Positions 45,509 through 55,485 of a DNA stretch of 64,000 nt are shown one piece after another. Position numbers and translations under genes: made by a program. The DNA lies in assembly GCA_902800495.1 (NCBI GenBank), contig CADCET010000007.1, positions 1 to 64,000 of the forward strand, written 5' to 3'. The stretch is from an uncultured Prevotellaceae bacterium (GTDB lineage: Bacteria > Bacteroidota > Bacteroidia > Bacteroidales > Bacteroidaceae). Under the pieces are notes generated by a model. It was not told where the DNA came from and ran no database searches. It worked only from the letters and a program-made list of their open reading frames with translations. Position 1 is the first letter of the stretch. Every line of letters starts with the position of its first letter.

Positions 45509-48169
45509 ATGAAACAAAGACAAATCGTAAGACAAGGACGGCGTATGACGCTGCTCGCCTGTGGCTTGCTGATGGGAGTCTGGTCGTTGCAGTCGTGTAA
45601 GGATGACGACACGCTGCTGACGGGTCAGCCCGACTGGCTTGGCAACTCCATCTACGAGCGTCTGCAGGACGACGGTAACTACACGACCGTGCTCCGTCTG
45701 ATTGACGATCTGAATCAGCGTGAGGTGCTGAGCCACACAGGATCGAGGACCTTGTTTGCTGCAACAGACTCCGCCTTTCAGGCCTGGTATGGGCACAATG
45801 ACTGGGGTGTCAGCAGCTACGGACAGCTGTCGACGGCACAGAAGAAGCTGTTGCTGAACAACTCCATGGTGAAAAACGCCTATTTGGTGGAACTGCTCTC
45901 GAATGTCAGCGGCAATCCGCCGATGGAGGGTATGTGTATGCGTCGCGAGACGGCGGTCACTATCTATGACTCCGTGCAGATCCTGAAGCCGGAGCTGATG
46001 CCTAACACGGCTCCTTGGCAGCGTTTCAAGCAGCGTCAGAAGAGTATTCCCATTCTGAAGGATGAGACGTCGGCACCGATGATTCACTTCCTGCCAGCTT
46101 ATATGCGTAAGATTAATATGACGAGTAATGACCTGTCGATCTTGACGAACCGTCGCGCCAGCGATATTTCTGAGGCGTGGGTGAACGGCGTGAAGATTGT
46201 CGACCGTGACATCGTCTGCAAGAACGGTTACGTTCACAAGATGGACGGCGTCATTGAGGCTTCCCCGAATATGGCGGAGATTCTGCGCCAGCATCCCTCG
46301 ATGTCGAAATGGTCGGAACTCGTCGACCGCTTCTCGGCACCGTATTACAATGCCGCCGCCACTCGCCAGTACAACCGCCTCTACAGTAATGAGGACTCGG
46401 TCTATTCGCTGCGCTACTACAGCAAGCGTTCGGTAGGCGGTGCTGCGAACACCAAGGATCCCAGCGGTGAAGAGGTCTCTGCCACGCTGAAGTTCGACCC
46501 GGGATGGAACCACTATATGTACTCCAATACCATGGGCTATGACCTGCACTACGATGCCGGTGCCATGTTCGTGCCTACGAACGACGCCTTAGACTATTGG
46601 TGGAACCATGAAGGCAAGGACCTGCAGAATGTGTACGGTACGTGGGACAGCATCCCTGCTCCCATGTTGGCCAAGCTCATCAACGTGAATATGCAGGATG
46701 TGTTCTCGTCGTCTATCCCTTCGAAGTTCAATACCATCCTTGACGATGCCAAGGAACAGCTGAATGTCAAGCCCGAGGATGTCGACTCCTGCTTCATGGG
46801 CTGCAACGGCGTGGTCTACCTGGTCAACAAGGTATATGCACCGGCAGAGTATTCGTCGGTGGCCTATCCCGCATTGGTCAATTCAACGACCACGATGGAC
46901 ATCATCTACTGGGCTATTGAGAATCTGAACTTCCTGCCATACCTGCTTTCTATGGACTCGAAGTACAGTCTGCTGCTCCCGACGAGCGAGGCCCTGTTTA
47001 CTTACGTCGACCCGGCTTCCTATGGTACTATCGACCGTTTGTCGGGCTTAGAGGCACCGTCGGTGATGGAGTTTTACTATAACGCCACCAAGTCGTCAGC
47101 CGAAAAGGTGCAGTACCGCCGCTATGCATCGACGATAGATGCCGATGGTAACGTCACCAAGGGCGCGCGTACCTCGTCGGAGACAGAACAGACCGTTGTC
47201 AAGGATCGTCTGACACGCCTGCTCGACCAGCTCATCATCGTGGGCGACGTACAGGACGGTCATGAGTACTATAAGTCGAAGGGCGGTACGCTCATCCGCG
47301 TCACCCGCGACAGCGAGGGCCGCCTGGCCTTCTCTGGCGGTTGGCAGATCGAACATAACAACAGAGCTGTGCCCGTAGAGAACAACAAGATATTTGAAAA
47401 AGCCAACGGTAATGCCTATCAGCTGAACAGCGAGGCGCTCTATGGTTCACAGAAGTCGGTCTACCAGACCCTGCAGAGCCATGAAGAGTACTCGGAGTTC
47501 TTTGAATTGCTGTCGGGAAAGTCTGGCTTGCTGGCTACCTCCCTGAACAAGGGCGCTTATATTGCTGGTCAGCAGAATCAGGGCAACCAGAACCTGAGCC
47601 TGCTCGACAACTATAACTATACGGTCTATGTACCTACCAACGAGGCTATCCGCAAGCTCATCGCCGACGGTCTGCTGCCCACATGGGATGACTATGAGGC
47701 ACAGACATACGAGGTCTGGGGCTCGGAGGACAAGGCCAAGGAGGCTCAGAATCTCATCAAGAATATCATTGTCAACTTCCTGCGTTACCATATCCAGGAC
47801 CACTCGGTGGCCGTGGGCATGGCCAAGGAGGAAGGCAGCTACGACAACTCCTACGAGTCGATGAAGCGTAATCCCGAGACCGGCCGCTTCTACCCCATCA
47901 GGGTGAACCATGCCGACAACCAGATGACCATCTGGGACGTGCTGGCACAGGAGAAGCCTGGCGATGCCAGTCTGCAGCGCCATGTCATCAAGACCGAGGG
48001 ACTGTATAATAACATCTGCCGCGAGTACTGGCTCGACGAGAGCGCAGGCACCAACAAGCGCACTATCTTTATGGCTTCCGATGCCGTATTGCACCTCATC
48101 GATGGTGCACTGTTCTACGAGCAGATGGTGCCCTGGCAGGAACAACTTAATCAATTAAGGGAGGAATAA
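45509..48169 (+). CDS. Fasciclin-domain lipoprotein 1
   Basis: The 886-residue protein has a lipobox (SLQSCKDDD) and FAS1-type repeats. Typical pieces are TVLRLIDDLNQREVL...TLFAATDSAFQAWY, MFVPTNDALDYWWN and YTVYVPTNEAIRKLI. FAS1 domains usually mediate adhesion or ligand binding. It is the first gene of an operon with SusC and SusD and is probably an outer-membrane surface lipoprotein. I see no TAnnTTTG box in the 119 bases before it, so its promoter is unclear. Confidence 0.85.
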   Translation: MKQRQIVRQGRRMTLLACGLLMGVWSLQSCKDDDTLLTGQPDWLGNSIYERLQDDGNYTTVLRLIDDLNQREVLSHTGSRTLFAATDSAFQAWYGHNDWGVSSYGQLSTAQKKLLLNNSMVKNAYLVELLSNVSGNPPMEGMCMRRETAVTIYDSVQILKPELMPNTAPWQRFKQRQKSIPILKDETSAPMIHFLPAYMRKINMTSNDLSILTNRRASDISEAWVNGVKIVDRDIVCKNGYVHKMDGVIEASPNMAEILRQHPSMSKWSELVDRFSAPYYNAAATRQYNRLYSNEDSVYSLRYYSKRSVGGAANTKDPSGEEVSATLKFDPGWNHYMYSNTMGYDLHYDAGAMFVPTNDALDYWWNHEGKDLQNVYGTWDSIPAPMLAKLINVNMQDVFSSSIPSKFNTILDDAKEQLNVKPEDVDSCFMGCNGVVYLVNKVYAPAEYSSVAYPALVNSTTTMDIIYWAIENLNFLPYLLSMDSKYSLLLPTSEALFTYVDPASYGTIDRLSGLEAPSVMEFYYNATKSSAEKVQYRRYASTIDADGNVTKGARTSSETEQTVVKDRLTRLLDQLIIVGDVQDGHEYYKSKGGTLIRVTRDSEGRLAFSGGWQIEHNNRAVPVENNKIFEKANGNAYQLNSEALYGSQKSVYQTLQSHEEYSEFFELLSGKSGLLATSLNKGAYIAGQQNQGNQNLSLLDNYNYTVYVPTNEAIRKLIADGLLPTWDDYEAQTYEVWGSEDKAKEAQNLIKNIIVNFLRYHIQDHSVAVGMAKEEGSYDNSYESMKRNPETGRFYPIRVNHADNQMTIWDVLAQEKPGDASLQRHVIKTEGLYNNICREYWLDESAGTNKRTIFMASDAVLHLIDGALFYEQMVPWQEQLNQLREE

Positions 48170-48172
48170 GGT

Positions 48173-51100
48173 ATGAGAAACCGATTCAATCGCTTCGCTA
48201 TGCGAAGAATACTCAGAACCATCATACTCATGATGGCGCTCGTAGCCACAGGCACACTGAGCGCACAGACAATCACGTCGGTACATGGTACGGTGAGCGA
48301 CGATATGGGTCCGTTGATGGGTGCCACCGTCTGCGAGATTGACGGTACCGGACGTATCATCAACTCGGCCATCACCGACCTCAATGGTAACTTCACCATG
48401 AAGGTGAAGAGCACGAAAGACAAGATCCGCTTCAGCTATGTAGGTATGAAGACACAGACGATGTCGCTTGACCGAACAACTTATAAGATCAGTATGTCGT
48501 CGGCCACACAGCTGAAGGAAGTGACCGTGAAGTCGAAGCGCCGCGTCACAGGCAGCGGCCTGCCCATCCCGCAGCGCGAGGTGTCGAGTGCTACGCAGAC
48601 GCTGTCGATGAAGGAGTTCGAGGGTCTGGCCATCACGTCGGTCGATGAGGCCCTGCAGGGACGTATCGCCGGTCTCGACATCGTCGGCAACTCCGGTGAC
48701 CTTGGCTCTGGCTCTACCATGCGTCTGCGTGGTTCGGCTTCGCTGTCGTCGCTGACCGATGCCAACCCGCTGATTGTCGTCGACGGCAACGTACGTGAAG
48801 TCAGTCTCGACAACTTCGACATGGGCTCGGCCAACAATGAGAAATTCGCCGAACTGCTGAATATCAACCCCGAGGATATCGCCGACATCCGCGTGCTGAA
48901 GGATGCTGCCGCTACGGCCATCTACGGTTCGCAGGGTGGTAACGGTGTCATCGAACTGACGACGAAGCGTGGTGTGCGCGGTGCACCGAAACTCACCTAT
49001 TCGCTGAAGCTGACGGGTACTTACCAGCCCAAGGGCTACGATATGCTTAACGGTGACGACTACACCATGCTGCTCAAGGAGAGCTACTTCAACCCGGCAC
49101 AGAGCGACAATGCTTCCGACATTCCCGAGTTGAACTACGACCCTACCTTCTCAGAGTACGAGCAGTTTAACAACAATACCGACTGGCGCGACGCCGTTAC
49201 GCAGTGGGGTCTGCGTCAGAACCACTATCTGACCGTCAGCGGTGGCGGTGAGAAGGCTTCGTTCCGTATCGGTGGCGGTTTCGACCACGAGACGGGTACT
49301 ATCATCAAGCAGAAGCTGCAGCGCTTCTCCACCCGTGTGGCTCTGGACTACAACGTGTCAGAGCGCATCCGCGTGAGCACCAACTTCGCCTTGACCTATA
49401 CCAAGAACGACATGAACTGGAAGTTCAATACCGGCAACTGGGTTGACTTCAAGGGCAATGGTGAAGGTCTGCTGGGTCTGGCCCTGCGTAAGATGCCTAA
49501 TATGGGCATCTACGAACAGGACCCGACGACGGGTGCCGATACCGATGCTTATTACACGATGTTGCAGAATGGCTCTGCCGTCTTCAACAACGACCAGAAG
49601 CGTTATCCCAACCCCGTGGCTGTGGCCAATCTGGCCAAGAACCAGCAGACGACCTACGACATCACCCCTGAGCTGATTATCCAGTACCAGCTCCTTGGCA
49701 TGGACGAAGAGCACTGGCAGCTGAACTGGCGTGGCTCCGTCTATATGAACATCTTCAACGATTATACCAACCGCTTCTACCCGCAGGAACTGCGCACGGT
49801 GAACTGGGATGCCGGCGTCAACTCGTCGTATGACGGTTCGTCGAAGAGCGTGGCCTTCAACACCAAGCAGCAGCTGACACTGATTCCGGCGTTCAAGAAC
49901 CAGGACCACAGTGCTATGCTTCTCGGTAAGTTCGAGCTGACCAGCGGTTCGGCAACAGGCCAGTCTGAAGACAAGAGCGGCGCTCCCTCGGGCATCACCA
50001 CGACGCAGGGCGGCGGACAGATTACCGGTCTCGGCTCTTGGTACAACCAGTGGCGCTCGATGTATTTCACAGTGTCGGCACACTACGCCTATAAAGGCCG
50101 CTATATCGCTGACTTCACCCTGCGTGCCGACGGTACGACGAAGTTCGGACCGAACAACCGCTGGGGCTACTTCCCCTCAGCTTCGCTGAAGTGGATTGTC
50201 AGCGACGAACCGTGGATGGAGAAGCTCAAGCCGACACTGTCGATGCTGGCCATCCGTCCCAGCTGGGGTCGCGTCGGTAACCAGCCGCGTTACGAATACC
50301 TCTTTACGTCGAAATACGGCGTCACCTCCAAGTACATCGACATCAACGCCATGGCTCCGCTCAACATCCGCCTGTCAGACTTGAGGTGGCAGATAAACAC
50401 CAGCTATAACATCGGTGTCGACTTAGGCTTCTTCGACGACCGCCTGAACCTGGTTGTCGAAGCCTACCAGTCAACCGTTACCGATATGCTGATGGAGAAC
50501 TATCGCATACCCTCCAACGCCGGTTTCATCACCGTGCCTTACCGCAATAGTGGTAAACTGCGTAATACGGGTTGGGAGTTCCATGTCAACACCAACCGCC
50601 TGATCAAGAAAGGTAAGTTCCAGTTTGACCTTAACGCCAACTTCGGTAACAACCGTAATGAGATTCTTGAGATGGAAGAGTATGTGCTGAACAACCTCAA
50701 CTCTACCTTCGGCTATAACAACGCTGAGTGGCTGCGCCGTGTGCAGCTGAACAACCCGCTGGGTGCCATCTACGGCTTCCGCTACAAGGGCGTCTACCAG
50801 TACAATTATAACACGGTGGCCAATATGAGTGCCGACGAGCGCGCCCAGTTCCTGGCCAGCGGCAAGACGGCTCCCGTAGCTATCAATGCTGACGGCAACC
50901 TGGTGCTCGACGCTAACGGCAATCCCGTCCGCATGAAGTACAACTACACCAACGACACCTCCGGCCGTAACTATTCCTTCAACGGTGGCGATGCCATCTA
51001 TGAGGATGTCAACCACGACGGACAAATCAACAACCTTGATATCGTCTACCTCGGCTCTTCGCTGCCTAAGCTGACGGGTGGCTTCGGCTTCACGTTCTAT

Positions 51101-51559
51101 TACGGCGACTGGAAGCTGAACACACAGTTCACCTACCGCTATGGCAATAAGATCCTGAACATTGCCCGCCTGCGTGCCGAGTCCATGAGTTCGAACGACA
51201 ACCAGTCGCAGGCCGTGAACTACCGCTGGCGCAAGGAGGGTGACGTCACCACGATACCCCGTGCCATGTATGGCGACGCCAGCAACTTCAACTCACAGGT
51301 CAGCGACCGCTATGTGGAGGATGGCTCTTACCTGCGTATGGGTTATGCCCAGCTCTCCTACACCATCAAGAAGCAGTATCTGAAGTGGATTGGCCTGAAC
51401 AAGATCAGTGTCTATGCCAGTGCCAACAACCCGTTCGTGCTGACGAAGTACACGGGTGTCGACCCCGACATCTCGGCCAACGGCTATGATCCGGCCATCG
51501 ACTACTCTCAGACACCACGTTCGCGTTCTTATACCTTAGGTATTACAGTAGATTTCTAA
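48173..51559 (+). CDS. SusC-family TonB-dependent transporter of the fasciclin locus (first)
   Basis: The 1128-residue protein has a signal peptide (GTLSAQ), the carboxypeptidase-like domain (VHGTVSDDMGPLMGATV), the plug (NPLIVVDGNVREV, ATAIYGSQGGNGVIELTTKRG) and a barrel ending YTLGITVDF. It starts three bases after the fasciclin gene with GGAGG upstream, so the genes are coupled. The substrate is unknown; no enzyme is encoded nearby. Confidence 0.95.
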   Translation: MRNRFNRFAMRRILRTIILMMALVATGTLSAQTITSVHGTVSDDMGPLMGATVCEIDGTGRIINSAITDLNGNFTMKVKSTKDKIRFSYVGMKTQTMSLDRTTYKISMSSATQLKEVTVKSKRRVTGSGLPIPQREVSSATQTLSMKEFEGLAITSVDEALQGRIAGLDIVGNSGDLGSGSTMRLRGSASLSSLTDANPLIVVDGNVREVSLDNFDMGSANNEKFAELLNINPEDIADIRVLKDAAATAIYGSQGGNGVIELTTKRGVRGAPKLTYSLKLTGTYQPKGYDMLNGDDYTMLLKESYFNPAQSDNASDIPELNYDPTFSEYEQFNNNTDWRDAVTQWGLRQNHYLTVSGGGEKASFRIGGGFDHETGTIIKQKLQRFSTRVALDYNVSERIRVSTNFALTYTKNDMNWKFNTGNWVDFKGNGEGLLGLALRKMPNMGIYEQDPTTGADTDAYYTMLQNGSAVFNNDQKRYPNPVAVANLAKNQQTTYDITPELIIQYQLLGMDEEHWQLNWRGSVYMNIFNDYTNRFYPQELRTVNWDAGVNSSYDGSSKSVAFNTKQQLTLIPAFKNQDHSAMLLGKFELTSGSATGQSEDKSGAPSGITTTQGGGQITGLGSWYNQWRSMYFTVSAHYAYKGRYIADFTLRADGTTKFGPNNRWGYFPSASLKWIVSDEPWMEKLKPTLSMLAIRPSWGRVGNQPRYEYLFTSKYGVTSKYIDINAMAPLNIRLSDLRWQINTSYNIGVDLGFFDDRLNLVVEAYQSTVTDMLMENYRIPSNAGFITVPYRNSGKLRNTGWEFHVNTNRLIKKGKFQFDLNANFGNNRNEILEMEEYVLNNLNSTFGYNNAEWLRRVQLNNPLGAIYGFRYKGVYQYNYNTVANMSADERAQFLASGKTAPVAINADGNLVLDANGNPVRMKYNYTNDTSGRNYSFNGGDAIYEDVNHDGQINNLDIVYLGSSLPKLTGGFGFTFYYGDWKLNTQFTYRYGNKILNIARLRAESMSSNDNQSQAVNYRWRKEGDVTTIPRAMYGDASNFNSQVSDRYVEDGSYLRMGYAQLSYTIKKQYLKWIGLNKISVYASANNPFVLTKYTGVDPDISANGYDPAIDYSQTPRSRSYTLGITVDF

Positions 51560-51574
51560 AAAGGAGGAACAATT

Positions 51575-53359
51575 ATGAAAACCAAGATTTATAGTAAGAT
51601 AAAGAATGCTGGTCTGATGGGACTGTTAGGGCTTGTCGGACTGATGGGATATTCAAGCTGTTCTGACTTCCTTGAAATAGAACCGCTGAATGAGATTACC
51701 CTGGAGAAATTCTGGACGGAGAAGGCCGACGTCGAAGGCATCATTGCCGGTTGCTATTCGGGCTTGCAGGACCAGAACATCATCCGTCGTATGATTGTCT
51801 GGGGCGAGTGCCGTTCCGAGAATGTCGGCATCGGTATGAACATCAACTACGACACGCAGCTGGAGAAGGTGATGAAGGAGAACATCGACGCCAAGAACGG
51901 CTATACCGTCTGGGATGGTTTCTACAATATCATCAACCGCTGTAATACCGTTATCAAGTATGCGCCTGGCGTGGCTGCCAGCGACCCCGCTTACGCGGAG
52001 AGCGAACTCAATGCTCACATCGCTGAGGTGACGGCCTTGCGCTCGCTGTGCTACTTCTACCTCATCCGCACCTTCCGCGATGTGCCTTATTCTACGGTAG
52101 CCTTTACCGACGACGACCAGAAGATGGACCTGCCGGCAACGAAGTTTGAGGACGTCCTTGACTCGCTCATCACCAGTCTGGAGGGCGTGAAGAATATGGC
52201 CGTGAAACGTTATCCTACCACCACGCCGCTCTATCAGACGGGCCGCATCACTCAGGATGCCATCCATGCCATGCTCTGTGAGATGTACTTGTGGAAGCAG
52301 GACTACCAGAACTGTATCAAGTATGCCAATCTGGTCATTGACTCCAAGAAGCAGATAGCCGAGGAGAACAAGCGGTCGTCCAATAGCTACGGACTCTCTG
52401 GCAACACAGACGAGAACCGCTTCAATGGTTACCCGCTGGTCAACGGTAGCATCACGAGTGGCTTTTTCGGCAATGCCTATACCACACTCTTCGGTAAGGA
52501 CGACAATGCGCAGAGCTATAATCAGGAGATTATCTTCCAGCTCGTCTTCGACGATGACCCACGCGGCCACAGCATGATAGCCAATGGCGCCGTCAACGCC
52601 TTCTATGGCAATGCTACAACGCCGATGGGTATGCTGGTGCCCTCTGACTATGTGCTTGAAGACATCGAGAAGTCATCGCAGCGCACCATCTTTGCCGACC
52701 GCAACAAGAAGGTGGATGCCCGTATGTATGAGAACTGCAACGGCCTCCTGGGGACTGTCAACAAGTACGTCACCAATTCCGTCATCATCAATGCGCAGAG
52801 CTCGTCAGACATCTCCCTCACCTATAGCGGTATCTACACCGAAGGACAGAATGCTTCCAACTGGGTGATTTACCGCTTGTCGGACATCATGCTGCTTAAG
52901 GCCGAGGCACTGTCACAGCTGCTCAGTCCCGACGCCGACCAGGCTGCCATTGACTATAACAAGCCGATGATTGACGAGGCTTTCGCCTTGGTGAACGCTG
53001 TCAACAAGCGCTCGGTATGCGAGACACAGCTGGTCGACACCCTGTCGCGTAATGACTACACCACGAAGGCACGTCTTGAGACGCTTGTCTATCAGGAGCG
53101 TCAGCGCGAACTGATGTTCGAGGGCAAGCGCTGGTACGATCTGGTACGTATTGCACGCCGTGAGGGTAACACGCAGACGCTGGTCAATGCAGCCCTGCGC
53201 AAGGTGACTACCGGTTCGGCGCTGATAGCCAACAAACTGGCTAAGATGGATGCTATCTACTGGCCTTATAACTATGAGGAGCTGAAGGTCAACAGGAACC
53301 TGCATCAGAACACTGCGTTCAGCAGTGGCGATAACGGCAGCTATGCGACAAACAACTGA
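51575..53359 (+). CDS. SusD-family lipoprotein of the fasciclin locus (first)
   Basis: The 594-residue protein has a lipobox (GYSSCSDFLEIEPLN) and the usual SusD marks: FWTEKADVEGIIAGCYSGLQ near the N terminus, AEVTALRSLCYFYLIRTF and the C-terminal YQERQRELMFEGKRWYDLVR. It follows its SusC partner by 15 bases, with GGAGG before the start. Confidence 0.94.
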   Translation: MKTKIYSKIKNAGLMGLLGLVGLMGYSSCSDFLEIEPLNEITLEKFWTEKADVEGIIAGCYSGLQDQNIIRRMIVWGECRSENVGIGMNINYDTQLEKVMKENIDAKNGYTVWDGFYNIINRCNTVIKYAPGVAASDPAYAESELNAHIAEVTALRSLCYFYLIRTFRDVPYSTVAFTDDDQKMDLPATKFEDVLDSLITSLEGVKNMAVKRYPTTTPLYQTGRITQDAIHAMLCEMYLWKQDYQNCIKYANLVIDSKKQIAEENKRSSNSYGLSGNTDENRFNGYPLVNGSITSGFFGNAYTTLFGKDDNAQSYNQEIIFQLVFDDDPRGHSMIANGAVNAFYGNATTPMGMLVPSDYVLEDIEKSSQRTIFADRNKKVDARMYENCNGLLGTVNKYVTNSVIINAQSSSDISLTYSGIYTEGQNASNWVIYRLSDIMLLKAEALSQLLSPDADQAAIDYNKPMIDEAFALVNAVNKRSVCETQLVDTLSRNDYTTKARLETLVYQERQRELMFEGKRWYDLVRIARREGNTQTLVNAALRKVTTGSALIANKLAKMDAIYWPYNYEELKVNRNLHQNTAFSSGDNGSYATNN

Positions 53360-53384
53360 TATATGTAAAAACGAAGAAACGATT

Positions 53385-55454
53385 ATGAGACTCATACGAT
53401 ATATTTATATGATAGGTTTCTCGATTCTGGCATCGGTATCGCTAACAAGCTGTTCCGATGAGCCAGACGGCGAGAACTTCTATACTTTTACCGGTGAAAT
53501 GGCGAGCGACTACTTGAAGAACCGCTCACAATATAGCCAGTTTACGGCCATCGTGGAACGTGCAGGACTGATGGACCTGCTCTCTACCTATGGCAAGTAC
53601 ACTTGCTTCGTGCCTAACGACAGTGCGGTGACGGCCTACCTGTCGCGCCATGGCAAGAACAGCGTCTCCGACCTCTCCAGGGAGGACTGCGACACCATTG
53701 CCCGCACCCACCTCGTGGCTAATATGTACTCTACGATGGAGATGACGCAGGACCGTCTCGCTACGGCCAACATGCTGGGACGTTATATCGCCACCTCGTC
53801 AGGCTTCGATGCTGACGGCAATGCCGTCGTCATCTTGGAGGGTATCGCACAGATCTACAACACGCTGAAGGACGACTCTGTGGAGAATGGTATCATGCAG
53901 CCCGTCAATATGGTCATCGAGAAGTCCAACAGCTACGTCACCGACGTGCTGCGCGACAATCCTAAGATCAGCACCTATTATCAGGCACTCGTTGCTACGG
54001 GAATGCTTGAGGAACTGGCTTTGGTGGACGACCCCACCTGGGATCCCAAGAGCCACATCAAGTACTACTATAAGTCTCACACATGGAGTGAGGTGGCATG
54101 GGTACCTGACACGAAGAAGTACGGCTTTACCTTCTTTGTCGTTCCCGACGACGTGCTGACACAGAAGTACGGCATTGCCAAGGGCGACGTCCGTGCCCTC
54201 TACGAAAAGGCCTGCGAACTCTACGACCCGGTATATCCGCAGGACGTCAATGCGCCCGGTCACAGCTTTGAGAACCTGAGCGACTCGGTGAACCCGCTGC
54301 GCCGCTTCATCCAGTATCATATCTTGAACAAGTATGTGGCCGGTACGGCTGACCTGACGCCGATGGAAGTGAATATCGGTGTGGTGAACGGTGCCTTCGG
54401 CTTTGACGAGTCGCTGATTAACCCTGTCGACTGGCATTACACCTTGTTGCCTCACACGATGATGAAGGTAGAGCAGCTCACGGTGTCCGACTATGCCGGC
54501 CATGGAATCATGCGTGAGCGTTATATCAACCGCCGCTATGACAAGACCTACAACATTGAGGGCCAGCATATCGATGCCACCGTGGAGACGGATAACATCC
54601 ATGATGCCATCAATGGCCACTACTTCTATGTTGACGACATCGTCGCTTTCACTGACCAGGTGAAGAACATCGTCCAGAACGACCGTATACGTATGGACTT
54701 CTCGTCCGTATTCCCGGAGGTCGTCTGCAACGGTCTGCGCTATGAGGGCAACCCCACGCAGGACGACAGCAACGACACGCCTGACGACTCGTCGACACCG
54801 AAGAACGGACGTAACTACTACTTCCCCATGGGCTATCTTGACGGCGTCAGCTTCACCAACTGTAGCGTGGTGCTCCGTCGTCCACATATCAACTTCTGGT
54901 CGTGGCAGGGCGACGAGTGGAACCTCTTCGGCGACTACGACTTCACCTTCCGCATACCGCCGGTGCCCTATAGCGGCGACTGGCAGATACGCTTAGGTTT
55001 CTGCGCCCTTGAGACGCGTGGCGTGATGCAGGTCTACTTCGATGGCGTACCGCAGGGTATTCCTCTCGATATGACGAAGTTCCTTAACAGCGACCTGTAC
55101 ATCGGCGACCGCTTCGAGACCGATGAGACGGCGGCAAAGTATGACGCTATGAGCGATGAGGACAAGGCTCAGGAGCAGAAACTGCTGAAGAACCTCGGTG
55201 CCTACCGCGCACCGCGTTCCATCTTCCACTTCTCAACGTCGGCCAAGTACTACTTCGTGGGCAACGAGCGTACCTATCGCCGCATCCTCTGTCAGACTTA
55301 CATTGACGCCACCAAGGACCACTATCTGCGCTTCCGCGTGGCCAGCGATGGTAAGCAGGGTAACAACAACGAGTTCATGCTCGACTACCTGGAGCTGGTG
55401 CCTAAGAGCGTTTACGGTGTCGACGGCGACGGCGATATGGAAGACGACCTGTAA
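53385..55454 (+). CDS. Fasciclin-domain lipoprotein 2
   Basis: The 689-residue protein has a lipobox (SLTSCSDEPDG) and an N-terminal FAS1-type domain (YSQFTAIVERAGLMDLL, YTCFVPNDSAVTAYL), a second FAS1-like part (FTFFVVPDDVLTQKYG) and a C-terminal beta-rich domain (NYYFPMGYLDGVSFTNCSV to LDYLELVPK) that may bind ligand. I chose the ATG at 53385; the upstream in-frame ATG (53325) lies inside susD. It is in the same operon. Confidence 0.85.
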   Translation: MRLIRYIYMIGFSILASVSLTSCSDEPDGENFYTFTGEMASDYLKNRSQYSQFTAIVERAGLMDLLSTYGKYTCFVPNDSAVTAYLSRHGKNSVSDLSREDCDTIARTHLVANMYSTMEMTQDRLATANMLGRYIATSSGFDADGNAVVILEGIAQIYNTLKDDSVENGIMQPVNMVIEKSNSYVTDVLRDNPKISTYYQALVATGMLEELALVDDPTWDPKSHIKYYYKSHTWSEVAWVPDTKKYGFTFFVVPDDVLTQKYGIAKGDVRALYEKACELYDPVYPQDVNAPGHSFENLSDSVNPLRRFIQYHILNKYVAGTADLTPMEVNIGVVNGAFGFDESLINPVDWHYTLLPHTMMKVEQLTVSDYAGHGIMRERYINRRYDKTYNIEGQHIDATVETDNIHDAINGHYFYVDDIVAFTDQVKNIVQNDRIRMDFSSVFPEVVCNGLRYEGNPTQDDSNDTPDDSSTPKNGRNYYFPMGYLDGVSFTNCSVVLRRPHINFWSWQGDEWNLFGDYDFTFRIPPVPYSGDWQIRLGFCALETRGVMQVYFDGVPQGIPLDMTKFLNSDLYIGDRFETDETAAKYDAMSDEDKAQEQKLLKNLGAYRAPRSIFHFSTSAKYYFVGNERTYRRILCQTYIDATKDHYLRFRVASDGKQGNNNEFMLDYLELVPKSVYGVDGDGDMEDDL

Positions 55455-55485
55455 ATTAGTAATGAGAATTTAGAAATTAGGAATT

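Noticed and set aside
53325..53384. An upstream ATG start for the second fasciclin lipoprotein
   Set aside because: It is inside susD and would place 20 residues before the lipoprotein signal; the ATG at 53385 gives a proper signal peptide.
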